A stretch of 64,000 bases of DNA from Alistipes provencensis (GTDB taxonomy: Bacteria; Bacteroidota; Bacteroidia; Bacteroidales; Rikenellaceae): positions 1,819,616-1,883,615 of the forward strand of contig NZ_LT559262.1 in NCBI RefSeq assembly GCF_900083545.1, written 5' to 3'. The notes under the pieces were generated by a model, which ran no database searches, was not told the DNA's origin, and saw only the letters and a list, made by a program, of their open reading frames with translations. The translations under genes were made by a program, and so were the position numbers. Positions 25,689-34,414 of the stretch are shown here, piece by piece (within the stretch, counting starts at the first letter, position 1; the number at the start of each line of letters is the position of its first letter).

Positions 25689-26921
25689 ATGTTCAAACGT
25701 TTTGCCGCCGCCTGCCTGCTCTCTTTTGTGGGTCTGGGAGCATGGGCGCAGTTGCCGGACAGTGTCGACATGAGCGCGGGCGGCGCATTCCGCCAGCGTA
25801 TCGACCGCCACACTTCGACGAAAGCCTACCGCATGCTCTTCATCGGCACGCCGCTTATCGTGGGCGGTATCGTCATGCAGGCTTATGACGCCGATTTCCG
25901 GCGCCTGCGCAACGGTTACAGCCGTTCGTTCCGCCACGATTACGACGATTATCTCCAGTACGCTCCGGCCGGGTTGATGGTCGGCATGAAGGCTTTTGGC
26001 GTCAAAGGGCGCAGTTCGTGGGGCCGCATGCTGGTCTCCGACGCCTTTTCGGCGGGCCTGATGGCCGTCGGCGTCAACTCGCTGAAATACTCCTGCCGCG
26101 TGATGCGTCCCGACGGTTCGTCGCGCAACTCCTTTCCCTCGGGACATACGGCCACGGCCTTCATGACTGCCACGATGCTCCACAAAGAGTACGGCCACCG
26201 CAGTCCGTGGTACAGCATCGGCGGCTACACCGTGGCGACGGTCACGGGGGTCACGCGCCAGTTAAACAACCGCCACTGGATGAGCGACATCATGGTCGGC
26301 GCCGGCATCGGCATTCTGGCCACGGAGCTGGGGTATTTCCTCGCCGACTTGATTTTCAAGGACAAAGGGCTGCTCGTCACGGAGACCTATTCGGTCTATG
26401 ACCGCTACCGCCGTCCCTCGTTTCTGGGTTTCGGCCTCGGGCTGACGACTGTGCCGGGGACTTATAGGCTTTATTCCGACATGCGGGTGCAGCTCCTCGC
26501 AGGGCCTGCCGTACAGGTTCAGGGGGCTTGGTTCGCTTCGCCCTACTGGGGCGTCGGAGGCCGCTTTTCGTGTACCAACCTGCGGGTGAAGGTCAACGGC
26601 GCGGCTCAGAACGACAACTTGGAGTGCGCCTCGGTCTATGCGGGTCCCTATTTCTCCTATCCCTTCTCGATGCGGTGGCTGGTCGGTGCGAAACTGCTTG
26701 CCGGCTGCGAGATTTACAAGTCCTGCGACACGGACCTCCGGCGGCTGGAGGGCCGCAGCGGTTTTTCATTCGGCACGGGCATCTCCTCGACCTACCTCGC
26801 CACCCAGAACCTCGGCGTGCGTTTCTCGACCGACTACGACGTTGCACCGCCCCTGACGGGCGTTTCGGGGCGGCGGGTCCACAAGCTGACGTTCGGCATC
26901 GGCGTCTGCGCGGCCTTCTGA
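25689..26921 (+). CDS. PAP2-family phosphatase with extra C-terminal domain
   Basis: Membrane-associated acid phosphatase of the PAP2 fold, candidates being undecaprenyl-diphosphate or lipid A phosphatase. The protein has 410 aa with the signal peptide MFKRFAAACLLSFVGLGAWA. The three PAP2 motifs are present: KYSCRVMRP, NSFPSGHTATAF with His about 153, and TRQLNNRHWMSDIMVG. This domain ends near residue 230. The remaining 180 residues are beta-rich with many aromatic residues (VQLLAGPAVQVQGAWFASPYWGVGGRFSC; LKLTFGIGVCAAF-type end) and look like an outer-membrane-barrel-like or lipid-facing extension. The start is the ATG giving the signal peptide. Confidence 0.85.
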   Translation: MFKRFAAACLLSFVGLGAWAQLPDSVDMSAGGAFRQRIDRHTSTKAYRMLFIGTPLIVGGIVMQAYDADFRRLRNGYSRSFRHDYDDYLQYAPAGLMVGMKAFGVKGRSSWGRMLVSDAFSAGLMAVGVNSLKYSCRVMRPDGSSRNSFPSGHTATAFMTATMLHKEYGHRSPWYSIGGYTVATVTGVTRQLNNRHWMSDIMVGAGIGILATELGYFLADLIFKDKGLLVTETYSVYDRYRRPSFLGFGLGLTTVPGTYRLYSDMRVQLLAGPAVQVQGAWFASPYWGVGGRFSCTNLRVKVNGAAQNDNLECASVYAGPYFSYPFSMRWLVGAKLLAGCEIYKSCDTDLRRLEGRSGFSFGTGISSTYLATQNLGVRFSTDYDVAPPLTGVSGRRVHKLTFGIGVCAAF

Positions 26922-27026
26922 AACGAAAAACGGATCCCGATTCGGTCGCCTCGAAAATCGAGTCAACCTCATACAATCCCCATCTGGGTAGATTTAAAGA
27001 GCTGTGAATAAATGTTAAATGCACTG

Positions 27027-27069
27027 TCTGGAATTAATAAAATCATACAATATTGTTTGTAATTCCAGA
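27027..27069 (+). repeat. Inverted repeat over the -33 region of the peptidase operon
   Basis: TCTGGAATTA (27027-27036) and its exact reverse complement TAATTCCAGA (27060-27069), with a 23-nt AT-rich spacer that contains the -33 TTTG (27056-27059). Placed to be an operator for a dimeric regulator. Confidence 0.6.
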
Positions 27070-27084
27070 TTTTCACTATATTTG
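27056..27084 (+). promoter_or_regulatory. Promoter of the peptidase-SusCD operon
   Basis: TTTG (27056-27059), 17 nt, TATATTTG (27077-27084). The -7 box is a perfect match and the spacing slightly short. The first ATG is only 6 nt past the box, so the transcript would be nearly leaderless. Confidence 0.7.
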
Positions 27085-27089
27085 CCACT

Positions 27090-27269
27090 ATGAACTCTAA
27101 GATCTTATTTTCCACTTCTGCCGCATGTCTGTTTTCGGCAACAACGCTGTTTGCGCAAGGAAATTCTCCTTGGTTCTTGTCGTCTTCGGACTCGCTTTGC
27201 GGAGTCCGTTTGACAGAGGCTTGTGCGGTAAAGGGTAAAAATCCCCCCCCCGAAAAAAGTCTGAAATAA
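27090..27269 (+). CDS. N-terminal (signal-peptide) part of the S8 subtilase, out of frame with the body
   Basis: A 59-codon frame beginning MNSKILFSTSAACLFSATTL, a good signal peptide ending at FAQ, then about 36 residues of pro-region ending in KNPPPEKSLK and a stop. The protease body continues in the -1 frame. The switch must occur at the C9 run (27243-27251): one more C, or a -1 slip, joins this peptide to the catalytic domain. I therefore treat it as the 5' end of the subtilase gene in an off state, or broken by mutation or sequencing error, and not as a separate small gene. Confidence 0.7.
   Translation: MNSKILFSTSAACLFSATTLFAQGNSPWFLSSSDSLCGVRLTEACAVKGKNPPPEKSLK
27243..27251 (+). repeat. 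C9 homopolymer tract inside the subtilase gene
   Basis: Nine C residues between the signal-peptide part and the catalytic Asp of the S8 protease. In the upstream frame they read CCC CCC CCC and the frame stops 18 nt later. Tract length C10 (or C7) would restore one continuous gene. Confidence 0.85.
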
Positions 27270-27292
27270 TCGTCGCCGTCATTGACGGCGGT

Positions 27293-28690
27293 TTGGATAT
27301 TTCGCATCCGGCTCTTGCGGATTTCATCTGGACCAATCCCCGCGAACAAGCCGGCAACGGCCGTGATGATGACAGGAACGGCTACATTGACGACATTCAC
27401 GGTTGGAACTTCCTCGGCAATGCTGCGGGAGAGACTTTCCAGAGGGCCGGCACGGAGCCTTTCCGCGAATACAAACGGTTGCGTTCCCGTTTCAAGGACG
27501 CTGATACAGCCCGGCTGACGTCGGCTCAAAAAGCCGATTATACCTATTATAAACAGATGGAACGGGCCGCCCGGCTCGACACCTACATTACTTTTGCGGC
27601 ATATCAACGCGCCCGGGCCGACGCTTTTCGCATTTGCGATTCGCTGATGCGCTGGCGATACGGCGACCGGGAGACTACGGTCGCAGATTTCCAAAAACTT
27701 GAATTGTCCGATACCACGGGCCTTGCACGGGCCCTGTCGATCGCTGCTTCCACCCCTGTCATGTTCCTTCCCGATATGCCGTGGCGCGACGCCGTGCAAA
27801 CGATCGAGGACGAATATCTGCTCTCGGCCAAACGGGTGGCAAGTCTTGATTCCCTGAATGACGATCCTCATCTCCGATTGGGTAATACGCCGGATGATTT
27901 CCGGAATCTCCGCTACGGGAACAACCGGATTGACGAGGATGCCTACCACGGTACGATGGTAGCCGGAATAATCGCCGCCTGCGCCACGAACGCGGGCGAT
28001 ATGCCCCGTCCGGTGAAAATCCTTTCGGTCCGGGCTATTCCCGAAGGCGATGAATACGACCGCGATGTGGTGGCTGCGATTCGTTATGCGGTGGACAATG
28101 GTGCGAAAGTGGTGAATATGAGTTTCGGCAAATATTTGTCGCCCCATTGGGACGAGGTATTGGCTGCCATGGAATATGCCCGGCACAAGGACGTATTGCT
28201 GGTTATGGCTTCGGGAAACGATGGCGTGAATGTCGATGCCCGTCCCATGTTTCCGGTCTGCCGGGATAGGAAAGGGAGGCGTCTGGAGAATTTGATCGTC
28301 GTGGGGGCTTCGACTCCCGACGGGCGAGTTGCGTCGTTCAGCAACTATGGAGCTGAAAATGTGGATCTGTTAGCTCCCGGAGAGGATATTCGTTCAACGG
28401 CTCCCGACGGCGAATACGATACGGCGCAGGGTACGAGTCTTGCGGCTCCGGTTGTCTCCGGCATCGCGGCTGTCCTGCGGAGTTTCTATCCGGACCTTAC
28501 GGCCTGTGAAGTGCGAAATATTCTGATTCGCACGGCGGCGCATTTTCAGGACGATGAAATGCCCGCACCCGGAAAATCCAAGACGCCGCGTATGATTCCG
28601 GGTCGAGAGGTTTGTCTCGGCGGAGGGATTCTCGATGCGCAGGCGGCTTTGAGTGAGGCGTCGAAAGTCAGCAAATACGGAAAGCGATGA
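27293..28690 (+). CDS. S8 subtilisin-like serine peptidase, catalytic body (5' frame broken at C9)
   Basis: Exported subtilase. The homologous frame actually begins at about 27252 with KKSEIIVAVIDGGLDISHP, just before the first possible internal start used here. The triad is complete: Asp codon 27284-27286 (in VIDGG), His codon 27947-27949 (in YHGTMVAG) and Ser codon 28436-28438 (in QGTSLAAP); the oxyanion Asn is in MASGNDG. About 200 residues are inserted between Asp and His, a helical stretch known in a Bacteroidota-specific S8 group. Without the upstream part it would lack both the signal peptide and the Asp. Its stop overlaps the S9 peptidase start (ATGA). Confidence 0.85.
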   Translation: MDISHPALADFIWTNPREQAGNGRDDDRNGYIDDIHGWNFLGNAAGETFQRAGTEPFREYKRLRSRFKDADTARLTSAQKADYTYYKQMERAARLDTYITFAAYQRARADAFRICDSLMRWRYGDRETTVADFQKLELSDTTGLARALSIAASTPVMFLPDMPWRDAVQTIEDEYLLSAKRVASLDSLNDDPHLRLGNTPDDFRNLRYGNNRIDEDAYHGTMVAGIIAACATNAGDMPRPVKILSVRAIPEGDEYDRDVVAAIRYAVDNGAKVVNMSFGKYLSPHWDEVLAAMEYARHKDVLLVMASGNDGVNVDARPMFPVCRDRKGRRLENLIVVGASTPDGRVASFSNYGAENVDLLAPGEDIRSTAPDGEYDTAQGTSLAAPVVSGIAAVLRSFYPDLTACEVRNILIRTAAHFQDDEMPAPGKSKTPRMIPGREVCLGGGILDAQAALSEASKVSKYGKR

Positions 28691-30984
28691 AACGGCTGCT
28701 TGTATTTTTGATGGTATGGAGCTTGTGTCCGCTCTGTGCCCAAGAATCCTATATGGCGCGTGCCGACCGTTTTTCGTCGGATTCGCTCGGTGATCTGATC
28801 CGTAATCAATCCGTTTCGGTACAGTGGATCGGTAAAGACTGCCGCTGGTTTCATTATACGTCGGATGATGCCGATGCGCGTCGTTATTGGTTGGTCGATA
28901 CCCGCACATGGCGTAAACGGCCATTGTTCGACAGCTTCTCAATGGCCCGGCAACTGGCCGCCTACGCCGATTCGTCGCGCATGCCGACTCCGAAAGAACT
29001 GAGGCTCTACGGCCTTGAGTTCGACTCTTCCGATCCCCGCGGTTTTACGTTCGATTACAACAAGTACCGGCTGCATTATGACGGCCGAAGCGGTGAATTG
29101 AGCGAAAAGCCCCGGAAGGATGCTTCCCGCGGAAATCTTTTTTCTCAGGGCGACTATCGGCGCAGCTACTCCGCCGACAGTTCGTATTACGTTTCGGCTG
29201 TCGGCCATGACCTGATGCTTTTTCGCGGGGATGGGACCGACAGCGTGCGGCTGACTCACACCGGGGAACGCTATCATTCGTTCGCCACCGGCGGAAGCAA
29301 CGACATAAAGCCCGAGGCACGCGGTTCCGCCATCGGTCGTTGGATGGGAAAAAGCCATTACTATCTGTTGGTACGCGAAGACAAACGCGAGGTAGAGGAG
29401 CTCACGCTGGTCGATAACCTTGCCCGGCCGCGCCCCAAGGCCAAAAACTATAAATTCCCCATGCCCGGCGACAAGCATGTCGTGCAATACGACGCATGGC
29501 TCGTCGACGCCGACAGCCTGTGCATCCGGCAACTCGACATCGCCCGCTGGCCCGATCAGAAGGTCGAAGTTCCCCGGTTCAGCATGATTACGCATACGGA
29601 CCGCCATGCTTATTTCGTTCGCCGCAGCCGTACATGCGACAGCGTGGAACTCTGTCGTGTCGATTTCGCGGCACACCGGGTCAAACCGATTATCCGGGAG
29701 GTGTGCAAACCGGCCCAAAACGATCAACAGTTCAATTTTCATGTCTTGAACGACGGCCGCGACATTCTCTGGTGGTCGGAGCGGACCGGTTATGGTCATT
29801 ATTACCTGTATGATGGCGACGGGCGCCTGCAAGGAGCCGTGACGTCGGGTGACTATGTCGCCGGAAAGATCGAACGGATCGATACGCTCGCCCGTGCGAT
29901 CGTCTACGAAGGTTACGGACGCGAACCGGGCATCAACCCGCATTACCGCTTCTATTATAAAACCGGATTCAGCGGAGGCGAACCGACTTTGCTTACGCCC
30001 GGGAACGGCGATCACTCGGTGGCGTTATCTCCCGACGGGCGTTTCCTGACGGATACATGGTCGCGGATGGATCGTGCGCCCCGCCATCAGATTTGCGATA
30101 TGAAAGGCCGCAGCCGGATCGAACTGGAATCCTGCGACCTTTCGGAGCTCTATGCCCGGGGATGGAAAGAACCGGAAGTCGTTGAAGTGCTGGCTGCGGA
30201 TTCCGTGACCCGACTCTACGGCGTCGTCTATCTGCCTTTCGACCGGGAACCCGGACGGAAATACCCGATCATCAGCAATGTCTATCCCGGACCGCACGTC
30301 GATCTGGTTCCGCAGGCCTTTACGCTGGATGACAATTATAATCAGTCGCTCGCGCAACTCGGCTTTGTGGTCATCAATTTCGCCTACCGGGGCAGCGGAC
30401 CGTGGCGCGGACGCGATTTCCATACGTTCGGCTACGGAAATCTGCGTGATTATGCCTTGGCCGACGACATGGCCGCGATCCGGCAGATCGCAGCCCGTTA
30501 TTCCTGTGCCGATATCGGCAGGGTAGGAATTTACGGCCACTCCGGAGGCGGTTTCATGACGGTTGCCGCCATGCTGAATCATCCCGAATTTTATAAGGTA
30601 GGGGTGGCCGCTTCGGGCAATCACGACAACAATATTTATACGCAGTGGTGGGGCGAAACATTCCATGGCGTGAGACAATCCCGGGGAAAGGACGGGAAAC
30701 CATGTTTCGAGTGCCGTATCCCGACCAATATCGAACTGGCCGACCGGCTGGCCGGCCGACTGATGCTCATCACCGGAGATATGGACAACAATGTGCATCC
30801 GGCTTCCACGTTCCGGCTTGCCGATGCATTGATCCGGGCCCGTAAGCGTTTCGACATGATGGTCATTCCCGGGGCGGATCATGGACTGGGTGACAAGTAT
30901 TATATAAATCTGATCCGCTACTACTTCACCGAACACCTGCTCGGGCTGCCTCAGCAGGATATAGACATTGTCAATCATAACTAA
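28687..30984 (+). CDS. S9-family dipeptidyl peptidase IV-like protease
   Basis: Secreted exopeptidase that should remove N-terminal dipeptides from peptides released by the subtilase. The protein has 765 aa with the signal peptide MKRLLVFLMVWSLCPLCAQ. An eight-bladed propeller (DPPIV N-terminal domain) spans about residues 90-470. The alpha/beta hydrolase domain follows, with IYGHSGGGFMTVAAM (Ser about 619), DMDNNVHP (Asp about 700) and GADHGLGDKYY (His about 732). It starts inside the stop codon of the subtilase gene, so translation is probably coupled, and it is 12 nt from the SusC gene. Confidence 0.92.
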   Translation: MKRLLVFLMVWSLCPLCAQESYMARADRFSSDSLGDLIRNQSVSVQWIGKDCRWFHYTSDDADARRYWLVDTRTWRKRPLFDSFSMARQLAAYADSSRMPTPKELRLYGLEFDSSDPRGFTFDYNKYRLHYDGRSGELSEKPRKDASRGNLFSQGDYRRSYSADSSYYVSAVGHDLMLFRGDGTDSVRLTHTGERYHSFATGGSNDIKPEARGSAIGRWMGKSHYYLLVREDKREVEELTLVDNLARPRPKAKNYKFPMPGDKHVVQYDAWLVDADSLCIRQLDIARWPDQKVEVPRFSMITHTDRHAYFVRRSRTCDSVELCRVDFAAHRVKPIIREVCKPAQNDQQFNFHVLNDGRDILWWSERTGYGHYYLYDGDGRLQGAVTSGDYVAGKIERIDTLARAIVYEGYGREPGINPHYRFYYKTGFSGGEPTLLTPGNGDHSVALSPDGRFLTDTWSRMDRAPRHQICDMKGRSRIELESCDLSELYARGWKEPEVVEVLAADSVTRLYGVVYLPFDREPGRKYPIISNVYPGPHVDLVPQAFTLDDNYNQSLAQLGFVVINFAYRGSGPWRGRDFHTFGYGNLRDYALADDMAAIRQIAARYSCADIGRVGIYGHSGGGFMTVAAMLNHPEFYKVGVAASGNHDNNIYTQWWGETFHGVRQSRGKDGKPCFECRIPTNIELADRLAGRLMLITGDMDNNVHPASTFRLADALIRARKRFDMMVIPGADHGLGDKYYINLIRYYFTEHLLGLPQQDIDIVNHN

Positions 30985-30996
30985 CGGATATTGCGT

Positions 30997-33900
30997 ATGA
31001 AGCAGACATTACGACTCTTTTCATTTTTTGTCCTGACAGCGTTGCTGGTATCCGCAGTTCCTGCGGCCGCCCAGAGTGATGAGAAAATCACAGTGCGGGG
31101 CACGGTTAAGGATGCGTCCGGAATGCCGCTCATCGGGGTTTCGGTCGTTGTCGTGGGCACGCATGTCGGGGCGAACACCGATCTCAAGGGAGAATACAAG
31201 ATCACGGCTCCCGAAGGCGCCATGTTGCGCTTCAGCTATATCGGGTACGAGCCGCAGAATATCAAGGTCAAGCGCGAAAGCCGTTCAGGGCTGCGGTTCG
31301 TGTACGACGTCGTACTCAAGGAGCAGTCTACGGATATCGGTCAGGTTGTCGTGACGGGATTTGCCAAGACCGAGATTCGCAAAAACACCGGTTCGGTTGC
31401 CGTGATCGAGGGGAAGGACCTCAAGACTTCGCCGTTGGAAGGCGTCGACAAACTGTTGCAGGGCAAACTGGCCGGCGTAAGCGTCCAGTCTGTGTCAGGG
31501 CGTCCCGGAGAAGCTGCGAAGATTCGTATCCGGGGAACGAGCACCATCACGGGCAATGCCGAACCGCTGTGGGTTATCGACGGAGTTCCGATGCAGAAAA
31601 GCCTGCCGACGCCTCCGGTTTCGAACAGCCAGATCAGATCCGGTGATTTTTCAAACATCTTTGCCACGGGAGTCGGAGGAATCAATCCGAGCGATATCGA
31701 GTCGATCTCGGTGCTAAAGGATGCTGCGGCCGCCGCGATTTATGGTTCGCAGGCAGCAGGCGGTGTGATCGTCGTGACGACCAAGCGGGGAAAGGCGGGT
31801 CCTACGCACGTTAACTATTCCGGAACGGTTTCTATCCAGACGCGTCCCACACGTTCTGCCAACCTGATGAATTCGCGTGAAAAACTCGCTTGGGAGCAGG
31901 AATTATGGGACGAGTTTTCAGCCAAAGGTTATAATGCCTTTTTGGCAGACGGGAAAAGCTACTATCCGGTAGTGGGCATCGTGGGCATGATCCGCTCGGG
32001 ATACGGAAAATATAAGGGATTGAGCACTGCTGAGCAGGATGCCAAGATTGCGGAACTGGGCAGCCATACGACCGACTGGTTCGAGGAGTTGTTCCGGACG
32101 ACGGTTTCCACGAGCCATTACCTTTCGATTTCAGGCGGTAATCCCAAAATGGCCTATTACCTCTCGATGGGTTACGGCAACGATCAGGGTATCGTGCTGA
32201 AAAACTCGTACGACCGCTACAACTTCAACGGCAAGATCGACGTGACCCCCAATAAGGTTATCTCGTTCGGTGTCAGCACCGATTTTTCCTATCAGACGTC
32301 GAAATCTCCGTCGAGCAATGTGGATATGTTTGAGTACGCCTATTTCGCCAATCCGTACGAACGTCCTTACAATAATGATGGTTCATACCGGGCGGACGAG
32401 ACCTATTTTTCCCAGACCGAGGCCAACGGAAGCTATACGGTTTCTCTCCCCGACAATGGGTTCAACCTGATGCGGGAGATCAATGAGACTTCCGCCAAGA
32501 GCACCAGCGGAAATTTCACGCTGACGGGCAACACGACGGTCAACATCACCAAGGATTTGCGCTTTGTCGGGCTCGCTTCATTCTCATATATCTCGGATAA
32601 TAGCGAGAATATCAACGGCAAGAATACATATGCGGCATGGATGGACCGACCGTTCGAAAACAATACGACCACCTCGAAACGGACTTATGGATCCATTTAC
32701 CAGACTTCGACATACAATACCAATTATATGCTGCGGGGTCATTTCGCCTATGGACATACTTTCGGCGAAATCCACCGGCTCAATGTGCTGGCCGGTGCCG
32801 AGATCAGCCGGAATTACGCCAAAACGATCTTCACGAAACGCTACGGATATGACCCCGTGACGGGCAACCATTCAACGCCGCTTTATCCTGCAAGCGGCAG
32901 CGGTTCGATTATCGATTACGATAAACTGGTCAACTTCGGAAAGACGCTCGACAATTCTTCCGGGCAGGCCATAACGGAGAATGCGATGGCGTCGTTTTAT
33001 GGCACGATCGACTATATTTTACTCAACCGGTATGTCTTCAATGCTTCGGTCCGGTCCGACGGGTCGAACAATTTCGGAGCCAAAGAGCAATTCAATGCGA
33101 CATGGTCGGCCGGTTTTTCTTGGAACATAGACGAAGAGTCGTGGATGAAAGGGAAGATTTCGGACGTAATCAGTTCGATGACCCTGCGTCTGGCGACCGG
33201 ATATACGGGAGGAATCAACAAATCGGTCTATCCGGTGGTCATTATGAAATACGATACTTCGTTCCGGGTTTCCGATACGGATTTTTACCGTATGGGAACT
33301 ATCTCGAACGCCCCTAACCCGCATTTGAGCTGGGAAAAGACTTGGGATGTCAAGGCCGGTCTCGACATCGGATTCTTCAAGGACCGCCTGCGGTTGCAGA
33401 TCGAGGCGTACAATCGCAAAGGATACGATCTGGTGACCTCCTCCCGTGTGAATTCGGCGGTCGGGTTCATCACGCAGGGATACAACACGTCCGAGCAGGT
33501 GAACCGGGGTATCGAACTGACTTTGGGGGCTACGTTGCTGCGTTACAAGGACTTTTCTTGGAACGCGACGGTCAACGCCTCCTACAACATGAACAAACTG
33601 ACCAAATACGTCTCTCCGACCGGAAGCATTTACGGCGAATATTATGTAGGATACCCTCAGGGCATGATCATTACCGGCAAGAGTACAGGTATCGATCCTG
33701 CAACGGGGTTCTATAATTATGAATTGCGGCCCGATGCAAAGATCAGCGAAGTGGCGGATTACCGGAACATGGAGAACTATCTTTTCTATGTAGGTACGTC
33801 GGTGGCTCCGTGGACGGGAGGATTCAATACCTCGGTGCGTTACAAGGGATTGACTCTCAGTGTGAACGGAAACTTCTCATTGAATGCGAAAGTTCTGAAC

Positions 33901-34386
33901 AACATCGAGTCCCCGGCTTCCTACTCGAAACTCGACAGGAACCTTTCGGGGGTAGACAAAGAGCCGATTCCCAACTCGAAATACGATCTTTACGTCAACC
34001 ACCTCAACGTCGTGCGGGACGTGACCCATCGTTGGACGCCCGACAATCCGGTTACGGACGGTTATCCCCGTCTGATCGACACCTACGGCGGTCGTCTTTA
34101 CGATCCGAACGGCAATCTTATCGCGCAAAGCCTTCCGTCGACGTCGAGGGTCACGAGATGTCTGCTGTTGGAGAATGTCTCCTATTTGAAGATCAGTTCC
34201 CTGACGCTGCTTTACGATCTTCCGGGTTCGTGGGTGAACAAAATGCACATGCAAAACTGCAGCGTATCGTTTACGGTGAATAATCTGGCGACCTTCACCA
34301 ACTATTCGGGACTGGACCCCGAAACTCCCGGCGCGGTCTATCCCCAATGCCGCTCCTACTCGATCGGACTTTCGATCGGCTTTTAA
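30997..34386 (+). CDS. SusC/RagA-family TonB-linked outer-membrane transporter
   Basis: TonB-dependent outer-membrane transporter of large nutrients. The protein has 1129 aa when started at MKQTLRLFSFFVLTALLVSA. Signal peptide, then a carboxypeptidase-D regulatory-like domain (about residues 30-110, VRGTVKDASGMPLIGVSV ... LRFSYIGYEPQ), the plug (VVVTGFAKTEIRKNTGSVAVI ... PLWVIDGVPM ... ISVLKDAAAAAIYGSQAAGGVIVVTTK) and a large barrel ending in YSIGLSIGF. In this operon the substrate is likely peptides, as for the RagAB system of Porphyromonas, because two peptidases and no glycosidases are linked. A TTG six nt upstream is also in frame, but the ATG fits the signal peptide. Confidence 0.95.
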   Translation: MKQTLRLFSFFVLTALLVSAVPAAAQSDEKITVRGTVKDASGMPLIGVSVVVVGTHVGANTDLKGEYKITAPEGAMLRFSYIGYEPQNIKVKRESRSGLRFVYDVVLKEQSTDIGQVVVTGFAKTEIRKNTGSVAVIEGKDLKTSPLEGVDKLLQGKLAGVSVQSVSGRPGEAAKIRIRGTSTITGNAEPLWVIDGVPMQKSLPTPPVSNSQIRSGDFSNIFATGVGGINPSDIESISVLKDAAAAAIYGSQAAGGVIVVTTKRGKAGPTHVNYSGTVSIQTRPTRSANLMNSREKLAWEQELWDEFSAKGYNAFLADGKSYYPVVGIVGMIRSGYGKYKGLSTAEQDAKIAELGSHTTDWFEELFRTTVSTSHYLSISGGNPKMAYYLSMGYGNDQGIVLKNSYDRYNFNGKIDVTPNKVISFGVSTDFSYQTSKSPSSNVDMFEYAYFANPYERPYNNDGSYRADETYFSQTEANGSYTVSLPDNGFNLMREINETSAKSTSGNFTLTGNTTVNITKDLRFVGLASFSYISDNSENINGKNTYAAWMDRPFENNTTTSKRTYGSIYQTSTYNTNYMLRGHFAYGHTFGEIHRLNVLAGAEISRNYAKTIFTKRYGYDPVTGNHSTPLYPASGSGSIIDYDKLVNFGKTLDNSSGQAITENAMASFYGTIDYILLNRYVFNASVRSDGSNNFGAKEQFNATWSAGFSWNIDEESWMKGKISDVISSMTLRLATGYTGGINKSVYPVVIMKYDTSFRVSDTDFYRMGTISNAPNPHLSWEKTWDVKAGLDIGFFKDRLRLQIEAYNRKGYDLVTSSRVNSAVGFITQGYNTSEQVNRGIELTLGATLLRYKDFSWNATVNASYNMNKLTKYVSPTGSIYGEYYVGYPQGMIITGKSTGIDPATGFYNYELRPDAKISEVADYRNMENYLFYVGTSVAPWTGGFNTSVRYKGLTLSVNGNFSLNAKVLNNIESPASYSKLDRNLSGVDKEPIPNSKYDLYVNHLNVVRDVTHRWTPDNPVTDGYPRLIDTYGGRLYDPNGNLIAQSLPSTSRVTRCLLLENVSYLKISSLTLLYDLPGSWVNKMHMQNCSVSFTVNNLATFTNYSGLDPETPGAVYPQCRSYSIGLSIGF

Positions 34387-34414
34387 ATGATATGGCAACT
34401 TCAAAACAGAGATT

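Noticed and set aside
27027..27069. Invertible promoter (site-specific inversion)
   Set aside because: Arms of 10 bp and a 23-nt spacer are far shorter than known Bacteroidales invertible promoters, and no invertase gene is near.
27253..27259. Programmed -1 frameshift at the A6G heptamer of the subtilase gene
   Set aside because: The reading frame is not in the phase needed for slippage on A AAA AAG; the adjacent C9 run explains the frame change better.
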